From: Cryptomeria japonica
Taxonomy: Eukaryota > Streptophyta > Pinopsida > Cupressales > Cupressaceae
Length of the DNA stretch: 64,000 bases
Reading direction: 5' to 3'
Assembly (NCBI RefSeq): GCF_030272615.1
Contig: NW_026729138.1
Span: forward strand, 1-64,000
Shown here: positions 12,202 through 24,099 of the stretch, one piece after another
Position numbering within the stretch: position 1 is the first letter of the stretch
Layout of the letters: each line of letters starts with the position of its first letter
Made by a program: the position numbers and the translations under genes
The notes under the pieces: model-generated
Told to the model about the DNA's origin: nothing
The model's input: the letters and a program-made list of their open reading frames with translations, nothing else
Databases searched by the model: none

Positions 12202-13462
12202 ATAGACTAAAAGAGAAGGTCAAATTAAGAAATTAGAAGGAAGGCATCAACACAAATTATAACCAGACAATAATGGACGTTACAAGACTATGCAAGCAAG
12301 TAAATAATCAACCGTTTGTCAGAGACGTGCGCAAGAGTTGTGGATTGAGTGCATGAAAATTAAGGATAGATAAACTGTTTTGCACGTGACCTGGTTCTTA
12401 TCATAGAGAAAAACAATCGAGGTAAAAGAATGTATATATATAGTCACCCTGGAAACAGAGTCTACTAAATCTAATAAACAAGGGAGTGCAAGAAACACAT
12501 ACTGAGATCAGATTTCAGGCCTTGACATGACTAAGCTTAGTTAATTAATTAAAAGGAACAACTCAACTCAAACAGGTGAATAACAATAGCGATAAAGAAT
12601 ATACAATAGTTTCCTCATATCTAGAAATTGGTGCTAAATGTGACTTCTGATGAGGCCTATAGACCTTTTGGCATGAATGTTTCTACAAATATATTACCGA
12701 GCTCAAAGTATTATGTGTGACTTGAATTTTTTGTATTTGTCATTAACTCTAGTGTGTACCCTCCTCTTAGGAGAAGATTAGGTTAGTGATCTGTGAATTT
12801 TAGCTGTTTGTAGCCTTGCTTGGTGGATCTTGATCTTTCAAAGGTAGATTTTTCTTGGGTTCAATCTTTAGATTTCAAGGGTTTATTCAATGACTGTTGT
12901 CATTGCTCTAAATACTATCAATTGGTTTCAAATTGTCAACAGTCCAAATATAATGTTGTAGATCTGCACTTCCTACTTCCTAGTGAAAAAATATTCTCTC
13001 CCACAAGTTCATTGTTAATGGTTCCTTCAAAGATCTTCATCCTACTAAAAGTTTGATCTCATAGATTAGCAGGTCCTTAAAATTCATCGGTAACAATTCC
13101 TTTGATTATTGAGTAGATTGCATTTAATAAGATTGTAGATGTAGCTTTCTAATAAAGTAATTTTCTCCTTCACCATTTCACCATTACATTATTACATTAT
13201 TTATGGTTCCTTTCGAGATCCTTCAAATTTGATGGTGCATTTTCCTTGGGTTGTTCATCACCATAACTAGATGCGTTCATGTCAAATATTCCCCATGGTT
13301 ATTTAGTTCCCTTCTAATATTGTGAATATTATATTTTGTCTAGACAGTTAGAATAAGTACAAAATAGATATACTTTGTAATTGCACTGACATTTGTAAAC
13401 GATAGAAAATACATTCATTCCTTTTTTTGTTTTATAGCTGTCACTAACTTCGCCATATGCAG

Positions 13463-15377
13463 CTTCGAAGCTCAGCTAGTGAAGAAGGTCGTGAACGACA
13501 TAATAAAGACACTTGACAGGGTGCCGTTACAAGTTGCCAAATACCCAGTGGGATTAGAAACGGTGAAAAAAGATCTCATTCAGAAATTGCATCTCGGTTC
13601 AGCCCAAACAGCGGTTAGATTTGGAATATGGGGTATAGGCGGTATTGGTAAGACCACAGTTGCAAAGGCCGCGTACAATGAAGCTTGTAATGATTTCGAT
13701 GCTGCTTCGTTTGTATTTAATGTCCGCTCCACTAGCCTTACAAAATTGCAGGGGCAAATTCTCAAAGATTTGGTCAACTATGAAGAAGAACTGCAGAGTG
13801 TGGAAAAGGGCAAATATTTGTTGGCAGATCGTTTGCGAGGAATCCGTGCCCTTGTCATTTTGGATGATGTGGATGACCGAGTGCAATTGGACGCCTTAGC
13901 TGGGCATTGGTTGTCTCCTGGCAGCTGCTTAATCATAACTTCTCGAGATCGACACATTCTCAATACAGCTCACATCTCATCCGTATGCATTCACCAGATG
14001 AGCGGATTGGAAGAAAGTGAAGGTCTCCAATTGCTTAGCTGGCACGCCTTCCTCAGACCGTCCCCAATTCCTGGTTATGAAGTGCTCTCGAAAAGAATAG
14101 TGCAGGCTTGCAAGGGGCACCCTCTTTCTCTGGAAATCATTGGAGCTTTCTTGTATGATAAGCAGAACGACACAGATATTGACTCTTGGAATGAAATTCT
14201 TGACAACTTTACAGTGAACAAAGACATATTTAAAACACTCAAAATCAGTTTTAAAGGTCTTAGTGCTGAGGAAAGAGAAATATTTTTGGACATTGCTTGC
14301 CTTTTTATTGGGGAACGCACAACTAATCCCATTCTTTTCTGGAAATCCATGTACAAGAATGTGCGCATTGCTATCACCAATCTTTCAATGAAGCTGCTGA
14401 TAAGGATAGACGAGAAAGATGTATTTGATATGCATGATCTTGTGCAAGATATGGGGCAAATGGTTGCTGAAGAAGAGCAAACCCGGCAATGGCAGGCTGC
14501 GCAGTCAAGCAGTTCATCCAAAAATGTAAGCAATATCTCTGGCCTTCGTCTCTATAAAGGTGATTTACGGAGTCTTAAAATGTTGGGCACACCTAGTCTT
14601 CACTATCTTCATTTGGAGCAAGTGCACATAGAAGATAGCATAGACAATCTTCCTCCAAGTTTGAGATGGCTAAAGGTGGATTCTTGTTCCTTTCCGAAGA
14701 CAATGCACAGCTCGATTTTGTTCGAGGAAGTAATTTTAGCAATGAAGAATAAATTTACCTCTGTTGTGGACAGCTTACCGCAATTGAGGATCATGGACTT
14801 GACTGGCTGCAGATCCTTACAAAACCTCCCTGACAGCATTGGTCATTTGTCACATTTGCAGTCCTTGAATTTGTCTGAATGTCAGAAGTTGGATTGTCTT
14901 CCTAACACCATTTCCAACCTCTCACAACTGCTATACTTGAATTTGAGTTACTGTGAAAACTTACTATACCTTCCTGACAACATTGGAAACTTGTCACAGC
15001 TACAGTACTTGAACTTAACTTGTTGTAGAATCTTAATTGAACTTCCTGACAGCATTGGCAAGCTATCACAGCTGAAGGAATTAAGTCTGAGCTGGAGCGA
15101 AAAATTGGAGAGCCTTCCAAAAAGCATTAGCAATTTGTCAAAGCTGGAAATGTTGGATATGCTGAGGTGTCATACCGCATGGAAGTCAATTCCTTATTCC
15201 ATTTTGATCCTGCCAGAACTATGCCTCTTAGGATTACCTACCCGGGTGATGGAGTGGCGATGGTGTAAACCAAGTCTAACAGAGAATCAAGATCAAACAG
15301 AGGAGTGGACTACTCCAAAGTTTAGAGAACCCATGACAGAATTTAGGGCAACCTTAGCTCCGGAATGCCGTAAGTAA
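13463..15377 (+). CDS. TNL immune receptor, exon 2 (NB-ARC and LRR), copy A
   Basis: Encodes the nucleotide-switch and leucine-rich repeat parts of a plant intracellular receptor. Counting from the GTG codon at 13479 as residue 1: P-loop GIGGIGKTT 52-60, kinase-2 LVILDDVDD 125-133, RNBS-B CLIITSRDR 150-158, GLPL variant GHPLSL 213-218, RNBS-D FLDIACLF 269-276, MHDL 318-321. The kinase-2 Asp pair and the lack of a Trp after it fit the TIR class. A Ser-rich linker (343-347) replaces the usual longer NB-LRR spacer. LRRs run about 436-575 with LP.SIGNL..L periodicity. Exon-to-stop is open (about 637 codons). With the TIR exon the receptor would be about 807 residues, shorter than most TNLs. The stop TAA overlaps a perfect donor consensus CC|GTAAGT at 15369/15370, so a longer spliced form is possible. 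Residue 501 is Asn here, Ser in copy B. Confidence 0.92.
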
Positions 15378-16660
15378 ATGCTAACAGTCAGTTCTTTATA
15401 GCCTATCTTATAATTTGATGGATTGAAATTTTTGCTTTTCTCAATTTGCATGAAATTGTAAAACAATGCACTGCCTGCAAAAATTTATATTGTTTAAACG
15501 AAGACCCGTACTCAAGTTGCCAGGCAAAGCAACAAAAGGTAACAAACATATATCGATCGCCTTCAATGGAATTGAATACTTCCTTGTTATCTTTTTTCTT
15601 ATATTTTATTGGATTGAAATCAGCGCTGTTACAATCTCATGAATAAAAATTCATTTGAAAATGCATAGAAGATTAATTAGAATTAGAAATATCTATTTAT
15701 GTAAATTTTTTTTTAATGCAATTTTAAACATTTCTTTCACTTCAAAGTTGTTTTACAAAATAGTAACTATCACAAGGTAACCTAACCTTTTTTTTGTACG
15801 CCGAGAGGCGAAGAGTTCCTATACAGTTCCAGCATATTCTGTGTAAACATTAAAGAAAATGGAAACATGATGGAAGACCAAAGACCATAGTGGAAAATTG
15901 AACCAAACATATGAAGAGTCTGCTGTTACAATTTAATTGTTGTAAAGGAGGAAGTGAAGAATATTAAATGCATGCATTCTTGAGGCGTTTCAGCTACGCA
16001 ACTCTTCACTCATTGTATGGGAAGGTTTGCAGCAATAGTCATATGATTTTCTTGAGTAACGTCGATGTAAAATTTTATGATGATAATTATTCACGCTTTC
16101 CCCTTTCATTTCAAGTATTCATGTTCGTTGTCTGGAGAAGAGTTCGAGGTCATGGTATCTGATATAATAGTGTTTTTTCAAAGGTTTTTTCATACTTTCT
16201 TTTTTGGCAGGAAGGTTTTTGGCTCATGGGATTTGGCACAGGGCTTTGGAAAATTTTGTCTTCTTCCATTGATAGCACCTATGGAGTCTACATTTGAAAA
16301 TTATCCGATGGGTTTTTTTGGCAAATTGTCATATGGGCTCTATGCAAAACTGATATTATATGTGTTGTGACCAGAGGTTCTCTTCCCAGGGTTCTTTCCT
16401 GTGGTATGCTCTATGAATCTTATGTAAAAAATAAAAAATATTAATAAAAAGTTTAGTGGAATAATCCACTTTTATTGAAAAAAAAACAAAACTGATGAAA
16501 TTTTTTTACGATTTCTATATGAAGAATTGCATTTGTTGCATCAAGCAACTAATGCAAAATAGTGTTAAGGAGACCTAGGGTTTTCATTACCAATGAGAAT
16601 ATGATTGTCTTGGAAGAGTGAATCTACAACAATGTGTTTAACGAGAATATTCATTTACAG
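15378..16660 (+). other. TNL 3' region
   Basis: No clear exon. A short open frame (15446-15646) contains a Cys-rich peptide ending at a possible donor AAAAG|GTAACA; another (16077-16370) is Phe/Gly-rich with no known family. Either could be 3' untranslated sequence or small terminal exons of the TNL gene. Confidence 0.4.
16425..16480 (+). terminator. Possible polyadenylation region
   Basis: ATGTAAAAAATAAAAAATA, then TTAATAAAAAG, then a small inverted repeat (TAGTGGAATAATCCAC) and an A-run. The arrangement resembles a plant 3' end with near-upstream AATAAA-like signals. It lies about 1.05 kb after the NB-LRR stop. Confidence 0.3.
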
Positions 16661-16735
16661 GTATCCGTACTTGGCATAGTTGTTCAAATGGTGACTGCAA
16701 CATTTGGATTTGTGCTATTGATTATATTTAGATGA
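16661..16735 (+). CDS. Candidate terminal exon coding a hydrophobic helix
   Basis: The acceptor TCATTTACAG is followed by 24 codons (VSVLGIVVQMVTATFGFVLL, then IIFR) and TGA. The peptide would form one membrane-spanning helix. It could be a last exon of the TNL transcript or chance. No upstream exon joins to it convincingly. Its unit B copy would fall just beyond the window. Confidence 0.22.
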   Translation, partial: VSVLGIVVQMVTATFGFVLLIIFR

Positions 16736-17829
16736 ACAAATTTGCCATCCATCTGTTTATTAGGTTAGTACTATAACATTTTAAAATTCTTATTCCATCA
16801 TTTCTAGAAGCTCCATCTCCTGTAACCTGCTCCATGTCTTTAGTACTCTTAATGAAGTCTTTATTGGGTTCCAGTATCCAACAAAAAAAAGTTCATCTTT
16901 GTATTCACTGCCTTAGATTAGCATGCAGAGTAGTGGTGTTCTCATATCCTTCGATTGATAAGCATTGTGGCAGCCCAAAATACTTCAATGCAACTGCTAA
17001 AATCATTATCACCATTTCATTGCCGTTACAAAGGGAGATCTGCATAGCTATCATTATAAGAACTTTACCTCTCTGCTTTTGATTTAAAAATTTAACAAAC
17101 TTGTATGAAAACTTGAAGACGTTATTAGCAAACATTGTTCTTAATTCATGTATCATAGATTGTAGCAAAGTACAATATCATATAAAATTTATTAATATGC
17201 CCAGATTCAAGTAACTGCTCACTGTACACAAAATTTTGCAGAATGATTGGTTGAAAATTTGCTGACTGACAATTGTACTACTGGAAATTTGGTTACACAG
17301 TCTAATGCAAAATGCAAAATTTAATTTAAGAACAATAATACATTATGTACTTAGCAGGGTTCTTGGTAGATAGATTAAAATGCGAGGACCATCGTTGGAA
17401 GTATTTTGCTCCACTTGTCATTCATTCATTTCCAATAGACATCCATTTGTAATCCACATTCAATATCAGGCATCTATCTTTGATAAAAATATAGAAAGGT
17501 TTCATAAATACATTTAAATTAAAATTTATATCTAGATTTAAATTTAAATTTAAATTTAAAATGATTGATGATTCATTTAACTATTTAAAAAAAAAAATAG
17601 TTTAATTTGAAAATTTAAATGATTTCCATGCAAAATAGAAGAATTTTTTTAGAAATTTTTTATTTATATTTGAACTTTAATTTTAAATTTATCATTTAAA
17701 TATTTTTAAAATAGAATTTATATAATTTTAGAATTTCAATTGATTTGCATCCAAAAAAAAGAAAAAGAAAAGTTCAATAGAAATATTACTTATGTAGTTA
17801 GATTGATCTATATTTTTAAAAATTTCACA
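16736..17829. other. AT-rich sequence, no gene seen
   Basis: Includes a run of AAATTT hexamers (about 17515-17560) and very high AT content. Short open frames on both strands have no domain-like features. Confidence 0.5.
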
Positions 17830-18300
17830 ACTAAAAGGATAAGGCATTTTGTTTCTATTAATGCCTACAAAAGTGTAAAAGCAAAAATTTTAAAAGAGAA
17901 GGAAGGAAAGAATCTTAATTTTCAATTTAGAAAGATCAAAGCTATTTTCTATGTTTCTAAATCTTAAACACAAAAATATAATGTTTCTAAATTTGAAAAT
18001 AAAAAATACAATTGCATGCCCACATTAATATTTCAAAAAAAAAAATGTAGTCTGTTATTTTCAATTTAGAAATGTAAAACAAAAATTAATGTTTGGAAAT
18101 TTCAATCATAAAAATATAATGTTTCTAAATTCAAAAAAAAAAATTACATATCTACAAAAATATTTTAAAAATACAATATAATATTTAATATATAAAATAT
18201 TTATTATTAGAAGTTTCTAATTTATCATATAGATGGGATTTTTTCTATTTATATTCTATTGATGTTAGTTGAGTTGCACAAATATTTCAAAAATAATATA
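17830..18300 (+). repeat. R3 repeat, copy 1
   Basis: AT-rich sequence with TAATGTTTCTAAATT, TTTCTAATTTATCATATAGAT and TTTTCTATTTATATT motifs. The same motifs in the same order occur inverted at 21990-22350, and part of them in direct orientation at about 23675-23770. Diverged; family unknown. Confidence 0.6.
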
Positions 18301-18324
18301 TTATTTTTTATTTTTTATTTAAAA

Positions 18325-18509
18325 CTAGCTTACATATATTTGATTTTAATCAAATATATATATATAATACGCCAGAGATATCCTTATCTAGGTGCCTATT
18401 AGAGTTCAGGTATAAAAATAGGTGCCTAGATAAGGATATCTCTTGGCGTATTATATATATATTTGATTAAAATCAAATATTTGATTAAAATCAAATACAT
18501 GTAAGCTAG
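18325..18509. mobile_element. 185-bp near-perfect hairpin element with CTAGCTTACAT ends
   Basis: The ends CTAGCTTACAT and ATGTAAGCTAG are perfect inverted repeats. Inside, GATTTTAATCAAATATATAT and AATACGCC..GAGATATCC, then CTTATCTAGGTGCCTATT, pair with their complements after a loop of about 20 bases. The right arm carries one extra copy of an 18-bp ATTTGATTAAAATCAAAT unit. A shorter version with the same ends lies at 28373-28430 in the mirrored arm. It looks like a small foldback element; no target duplication is obvious. Confidence 0.75.
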
Positions 18510-18815
18510 TAGCAGTTGTGGCAACATGGGAAACAATAAAAAAATTCAAAATAGAACTATATAATATTATATTATTAATGTTTGTTGCAATAATATGTAA
18601 TATTGTTATTGCAATTATTATTATTATTTTCTATTTATTTGTACTAAAATAAATTATATTATAATATTATTATATTATTATGTAGAGATATATGAAATTT
18701 TAAATATCTATTTCGATTATTTTATATAATATAATTGTGTTGCAAGATCAAAGCAAATACTAAAATTTAAGATAATATAAAACTTTATTTAATGATAATA
18801 TAAAACTTTATTTAA
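18510..18815 (+). repeat. Left arm of the 10-kb mirror-image structure
   Basis: TAGCAGT..GCAACATGGGAAAC, AACTATATAATATTATATTA, TTAATGTTTGTTGCAATAAT and an ATT-trinucleotide-rich stretch recur as reverse complement at 28180-28372 in the opposite order. A 160-bp part (about 18645-18835) is repeated directly at 19600-19745. Confidence 0.8.
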
Positions 18816-21345
18816 TCGCAAGTATCATGGTTATGATTAGCATTAGGGTTAACGTTAGTGTTATGGTTAGGGTTAAGGTTTACATCATGGTTCAGGTTAG
18901 ATTTATGATTAGGGTTAGGGTTATGATAATGGTTAGGGTTAGCATCAACGTTAGGGTTTGGTTTTGGTTTAGGATTATGGTTATCTTTAAAGTTTAGGAT
19001 TATAATTAGGATTATGGTTAGGGTTAGGGTTAGGGTTATAGTTTAATATTAGGGTTAAATTTATGGTTAAGGTTACGGTTTAGTGTCAGGCTTACAATTA
19101 TAACTGGGGGTATAGTTAGGATTACAATTTGGTTTATGGTTATGTTTTGGATTGGGGTTAAGGTTCATATTATGGCCAGGGTTAAGGTTTATATTATGGT
19201 TAGCATTATGATTAGGGTTAGGGATTAAGGTTAGGAATATGATAATAGTTAGGGTGTATATAATGGTTAGGGTTAGCATCAAGTTTTGGTTTTGGTATAG
19301 GACCATGGTTAGGGTTAAGGTTAGAATTAGGGTTAGAATTATAATTAGGATTAGGGTTAGGGTTAGGGTTAAGATTGCAATGGAAGATAGTATGTGATGA
19401 TAGCTATAAGAGTTAGGGTTTTGGTTAGGATTAGGGTTGTTAGGGTTAGGGTCTAGATTAGAGGGACTTGTAGAATTATTGATAAAATAATCCTTATAAT
19501 TGGTTTTAGTTAACAATTAGAGTTATTATTGTAGGATAATGCTTTGGGTAAGGGTTCAAGTTCAATTAGAATCAGTTATTTAATAAATATTTTTATTAAA
19601 ATAAATTATATTATATATTACATGGAGATATATGAAATTTTATATATCTATTTAGACTATTTTTAATAATATATATTTGTTCCAAGATCAAAGCAAATAC
19701 TCAACTCTAAGATATATTAAACTTTATTTAACGACAAGTATTATGGTTATGGTGAGGGTTTACATCACAATTGAATGTAGTGTTAGACTTAGGTTTAGGT
19801 TTTAGGGTCAGGGCTTAGGATTATGGTTAGGGTTAGTGTTTACATCATAATTACAGTTAGGGTTAGTGTTTTGGTTCTGGTTAGCATTTAGGGTTAGGAT
19901 TAGTATTATGGTTATGCTTATGGTAAGGATTATGGTTAGGGTCATGGTTTAAATCTTGGTTGGGATTAGGGTTAGAATCATGGTTAGGTTTAGGGTTAAG
20001 GGTTATGGTTAGGATTATGGGTAGGATTAGGATTTACATAATGGCTAGGGTTAGGGTTGGGATTATGGTTTAGGTTTACATCATGGTTAAGGTTTAGAAT
20101 TACATCATGGTTAGGGTTATATTATGATTAAGATTATTAGGGTCATGATTGGGATTATGGTTATAGTTAAGATTATTATTAGTGTCAATGTTAAGACTAA
20201 TGGTTAGGGTTAGTATTGTGGTTAGTGCTTACATCATGGTTAGGGTTAATGTTTACATCATGGTTGAATCTAGTATTAGGTTTAGGGTTAGGTTTACAAT
20301 TATGGATAGGATTAGGTTTTAGAGTGAGGGCTTAGGATTATGGTTAGGATTAGGGTTTACATCATAATTAGGATAAGGGTTAGGATTATGGTTTTATTAT
20401 CATTTAGGGTTAGGATTAGTAAATTATGCTTATGATTATGATTATAGTTAGGGTTTAATGTTATGGTAAGGATTACAGTTAGGGTTATGGTTTATATCTT
20501 GGTTGGCTTTATGGTTAGAATCATGGTTAGGTTTAGGTTTTAAGGTTATGGTTAGGATTATGGGAAGGATTAAGATTTATATAATGGTTACGGTTAGGGT
20601 TAGGATTAAGGTTCAAGTTTAGGTCATGGTTAGGGTTAAGAATTACATCATGGTTAGGGTTATATTAGGATTAAGATTATTAGGGTTATGATTGGGATTA
20701 TGGATATAGTTAGGATTATTATTAGGGTTAGTGTTAAGATTAATTATTAGAGTTAGGATTATGGTTAGGATTTACATCATGGTTAGGGTTAGGGTTAAGG
20801 ATATAGATTATGGTAAGGGTTAAGGTTTACATAATGGTTAGGGGTAGGGTTTACATCATGGTTGTATGTAATGTCAGGTTTAGGGTTAGGGATACATTTA
20901 TGATTAGGGTTAGGTTTTAGGGTCGGGACTTAAGATTGTGGTTAGGTTTAGTGTTTATATCATGGTTAGTGTTATGGTTTTGGTGAGCATTTACGGTTAG
21001 GAATAGTATAATGGTTAAGGTTTACATCATGGTTAGGGGTAGTATTAGGTTTAAGGTTAGGGTTTAATTTTGTTTAGAGTTGGGGTTATGGCTCAATTTG
21101 GTTTATGGTTCAATTGGGTTAGGAAATCAATTTTAGGAAATCAACTTTAATTATTTATAGGAAATCAATTTTAATTAGGATTAGGGTCCAGCTAGGGTCA
21201 CTTTTAATTCTATGGTTAGAGTTAAGTTTAGGGTTCAAGTTCTAGGTAGTGTTTAATTATAAGGTTAGAGTTAAGTTTAGGTTTAGGTTTCAATTATGGT
21301 AATATTAAGCTTAGGATTGGTATTATGCTACAATTAGGGTTAATA
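18816..21345 (+). repeat. Degenerate telomere-like array, TTAGGG strand on plus
   Basis: About 2.5 kb dominated by GGTTAGGGTTAGGG and one-base variants (GGTTATGG, GGATTAGG, GGTTTAGG). The basic period is 6, i.e. TTAGGG rather than the usual plant TTTAGGG. Longer units recur about every 515-600 bp; for example the GCTTAGGATTATGGTTAGG..TTTACATCATAATTA segment appears near 19815, 20330 and, more diverged, 20930. One segment (19371-19430) is the inverse of a unit repeated four times in the right array. Open frames here are periodic artefacts. Confidence 0.9.
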
Positions 21346-21989
21346 TTATAATATTATGCATTGATAAAATTTATTATCTATTTCTTATGAAATATTAATG
21401 AAAATCTTCATTATTATATAAAAAAATTTCAATACTTCTATAAAATAAATACCTTTAAACATTGTTCTAATAAAATTAAGACATTTTAAAATAGCTTAAA
21501 GTTTTGTATAATTGAAAAGTAATTGATATTATTTAAATTTGATTTGCAATGTAGATAATGATATGCATAAACATTCCCCATCCATCAAAATGCATATTTG
21601 GTTGATAAAAACAATCATTTTTGTAAATCAAGCAAATCTAGATCATTCTTGAATCCATAAATCACAAGTTCCTTATATTTGATTCATTGCTTGATTTGCA
21701 AAGTTTGTAATTCTTAAAGTGCATATTTTTAATTTAGATACACTTTTATATGCATTTGAAATACTTTTATAGATTAATTAGTTTATTTTTTGATTGAATG
21801 TCAATATATGCAAGCCTTTGTAGAGAGGGGCTCAAGCATATACCTCTTAAAGCATGTTTTGTGTACCATACAAACTACTTACTCTAAAGAAGAAGGCATA
21901 AATCCTAAACTAAAATAGATTTATTTTGTCAATGGTAACGTTGTACAACTGGAATAGGAGAACTAATTTTCTTTATATGAATTTGAAAA

Positions 21990-22350
21990 TTAAAAGTTGC
22001 TTAATCAAATTTTGGAAGTAATAAAATTTCAATTTTTACATTATATTAAAACTCAACTAAGAGATAAATCAAATATAAATAGAAAATTCACATCTACATG
22101 ATAAATTATAAATTATTTTGTTAAATTAGAAACATTATAACTTTATGATTAAAATTGAGAAACAATTTTTTTTATTTTTATCTTTCTAAAAACTAAAAAT
22201 TATATATTATTTTTGAAATATTTGTGTAGCATGTAATTTTGATTTTTTGAATTTAGAAACATTATATGTTTATGTTTGAGAATTAGAAATATAGAAAATT
22301 AAGATTATTTCTTTCCTTTTCCTATCAAAATATTGCACTTATTTTTCTAT
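21990..22350 (-). repeat. R3 repeat, inverted copy
   Basis: The reverse complement matches 17830-18270 in order: GAAAGAA..ATCTTAATTTTC, ATATAATGTTTCTAAATTCAA, ATATTTCAAAAATA and TAATTTATCAT.TAGAT. Diverged by eye. Confidence 0.6.
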
Positions 22351-22914
22351 TAAAATATTCCTTTTATTTTTATTATTGAAAAAATAAAGATCTAAATAAA
22401 AGTTGATGATATCTTAATAGAGTGCTACTAAGAATGCATTGGTTTAATATTGAATATATATCCTCTCCCACTCTTGCTCCAAGTATGAACATTATTTTTT
22501 GAAACTTGTAAATGAACATTATAATATGATATCTAATGAACCTGGGAGACTAATAAAATAGCCTACCTACACACTACTAAGATCCAGAATTATAATTATT
22601 TTTTGAAACTCGTAGAGACATTATTTTTAGATAATACAAAAAAAAAATTATTTTTTGAAACTAGTAGAGACATTATTTTCAGATAATACAAAAAAAATCT
22701 TAAGATAAAGAAAAGAGCTTTAAAATCTAGAAAGAAAATAAAAGCTTGGAAATAGAAAAAACTAACAAAAAATTAAAATGAGGTATACCTGATCTGGGTG
22801 AAACTCCAAGTTTTCTACAGAGTAGAAACACAAAAAAGTTTCGGTGCAGAAGAGAAGAAAATATAGTCCTTTAAGTGTCAGAAACAAAGAGATTACAATG
22901 TTCATTAAAGCAAT

Positions 22915-23433
22915 CTAGATTACCCTTAATATCTCTTTTTTATTCACCTTCGGTTCTTCCTCAATTAATCTTCGCTCTCCTAGGATAAAAGCCTCATTTT
23001 TCTTGTAGATACTCCATGTCTGTATACAAATCAAAGGCTTCATTAGAAGGTCATTTAGATAGTCATTCAAATGAGAGCGAGTTCTATGTAGCAATAATTT
23101 TGTACAAAATAAAACCAAACAAAGAAATGTAAAATGAAAAACTACGTACCAATTCCAGAAGCCTATCTTGATATGTTTCCTAATTATGCAAAACATAAAA
23201 TGGTAGCTTTCAATTTGTTCTTATGTGAATCTGTTGTAAACCCAATTGGCAATCATATTAAATGCGTAGTCCTCTAGTTTGGAAAGGATTTGTTTCTTTT
23301 TAAAGCTATTGGGAGTGGAGAAATTGAAACACTTGCCCAAACACATCCAGTGATGGAGAATATAAATTAAATCAGAATGCATATGGCTTTGTAACTGACT
23401 CTTTGCAATTCCACAAGTTTCATATTTTTTCAT
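22915..23433 (-). pseudogene. Unrecognised minus-strand gene remnant in the array spacer
   Basis: One reading frame runs from ATG at 23433 to the stop at 22915, interrupted once by TAA at 23221-23223. A good TATA sequence, CTATATAAACAC, lies about 45-55 bases upstream of the ATG. A GT-AG pair (GTACGTAG at about 23147; TGCTACATAG at about 23081) could remove a very hydrophobic stretch. The last third (SIYKKNEAFILGERRLIEEE) is hydrophilic and protein-like. I do not recognise the family. It may be a decayed gene or chance; it is the only coding-like piece between the arrays. Confidence 0.3.
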
Positions 23434-23559
23434 TTATGTTTTGTAACTGTTTCCAAATCATCAGTTTTCTTTAGTGTTTATATAGAATATTCTATTTTTA
23501 TTCTATCCTTCATTCCCCCTGCTGTGACTATATAGGAACGCCTCTCAACGTAAATATCA

Positions 23560-23905
23560 ATAAATATCTATATTAATAATTTTAATCATAAATTAAATTA
23601 GCTTTATAGTTTTATTATAATCCTTCCAATATGATACCTTTGGAAAGAAGTTAGATTCAATATAATGTATTTAAAATTTCTAATTTATCATATAGATATG
23701 ACTTTTCTATTTATATTTACACAAATATTTCAAAAATAATAAATAATTTTTTAATTTAGAAAGATCAATAAGAATTTCTATGTTAATAATTTTAATCATA
23801 AACTCAATTTGGACTTATAATTTTATTCTAATCCTACCAATATGATAGCTTTGGTTATATTGAGCATGAAAGTTAGATTCAATTATAATGTATTCATTTA
23901 AAATA
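23560..23905 (+). repeat. Tandem duplication of about 200 bp containing R3-like sequence
   Basis: The segment TTAATAATTTTAATCATAAA..CCAATATGATA.CTTTGG..AGTTAGATTCAA appears at about 23570-23665 and again at about 23785-23890, separated by R3-type sequence. Confidence 0.6.
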
Positions 23906-24099
23906 ATTTGATTGGATGTCTTTACATTGTGGGTTTCATGGTAAATTAAACAATAAGTTATTTTTGGTTGAGTTGTGTTTGACTCCTACATGGGAGGTAT
24001 ACTTTTACTCTAAATTCTCTTTCCTAAATATATTTTCTATTAAGCATAAAATATATTTAATTTGTATGTTTTAAATAGTCATTGTTATGGTTAAGATCA

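Larger units (their letters stand above)
8084..13462 (+). other. TNL intron 1 (5.38 kb)
   Basis: Donor AG|GTTAGTAA and acceptor TATGCAG|CTTCGAAG. Joining them makes an AGC codon and reads SFEAQLVKKVV into the NB domain, the usual TIR-to-NB spacing. The nearer acceptor at 13437 would hit a stop (TAA) in this phase, so 13462 is preferred. The intron holds an antisense coding remnant (9531-10546), a short tandem repeat and a MITE (11885-12201). The rest is AT-rich with no recognised gene; an open frame at 12820-13056 has no family I know. Confidence 0.75.
21346..24099. other. AT-rich spacer between the two telomere-like arrays
   Basis: Holds R3 copies in both orientations, a 52-bp tandem pair around 22597-22690 (TTATTTTTTGAAACT..GTAGAGACATTATTTT) and one possible minus-strand gene remnant (22915-23433). 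The centre of the mirror structure falls near 23380. Confidence 0.6.

Noticed and set aside
13438-13462. Alternative splice acceptor at 13436-13437
   Set aside because: In the phase set by the exon 1 donor it gives TAA within three codons, whereas the acceptor at 13462 keeps the frame open into the NB domain.
14075-14533. 152-codon minus-strand frame inside the NB domain
   Set aside because: Shadow of the NB-LRR exon on the opposite strand. The other antisense frames in 13580-15133 are shadows too.
19073-19516. 147-codon minus-strand frame rich in Asn-Pro and Leu-Thr
   Set aside because: It is the translation of a period-6 telomere-like array; any frame of such DNA stays open. The same applies to 25795-25977 and 26932-27129.
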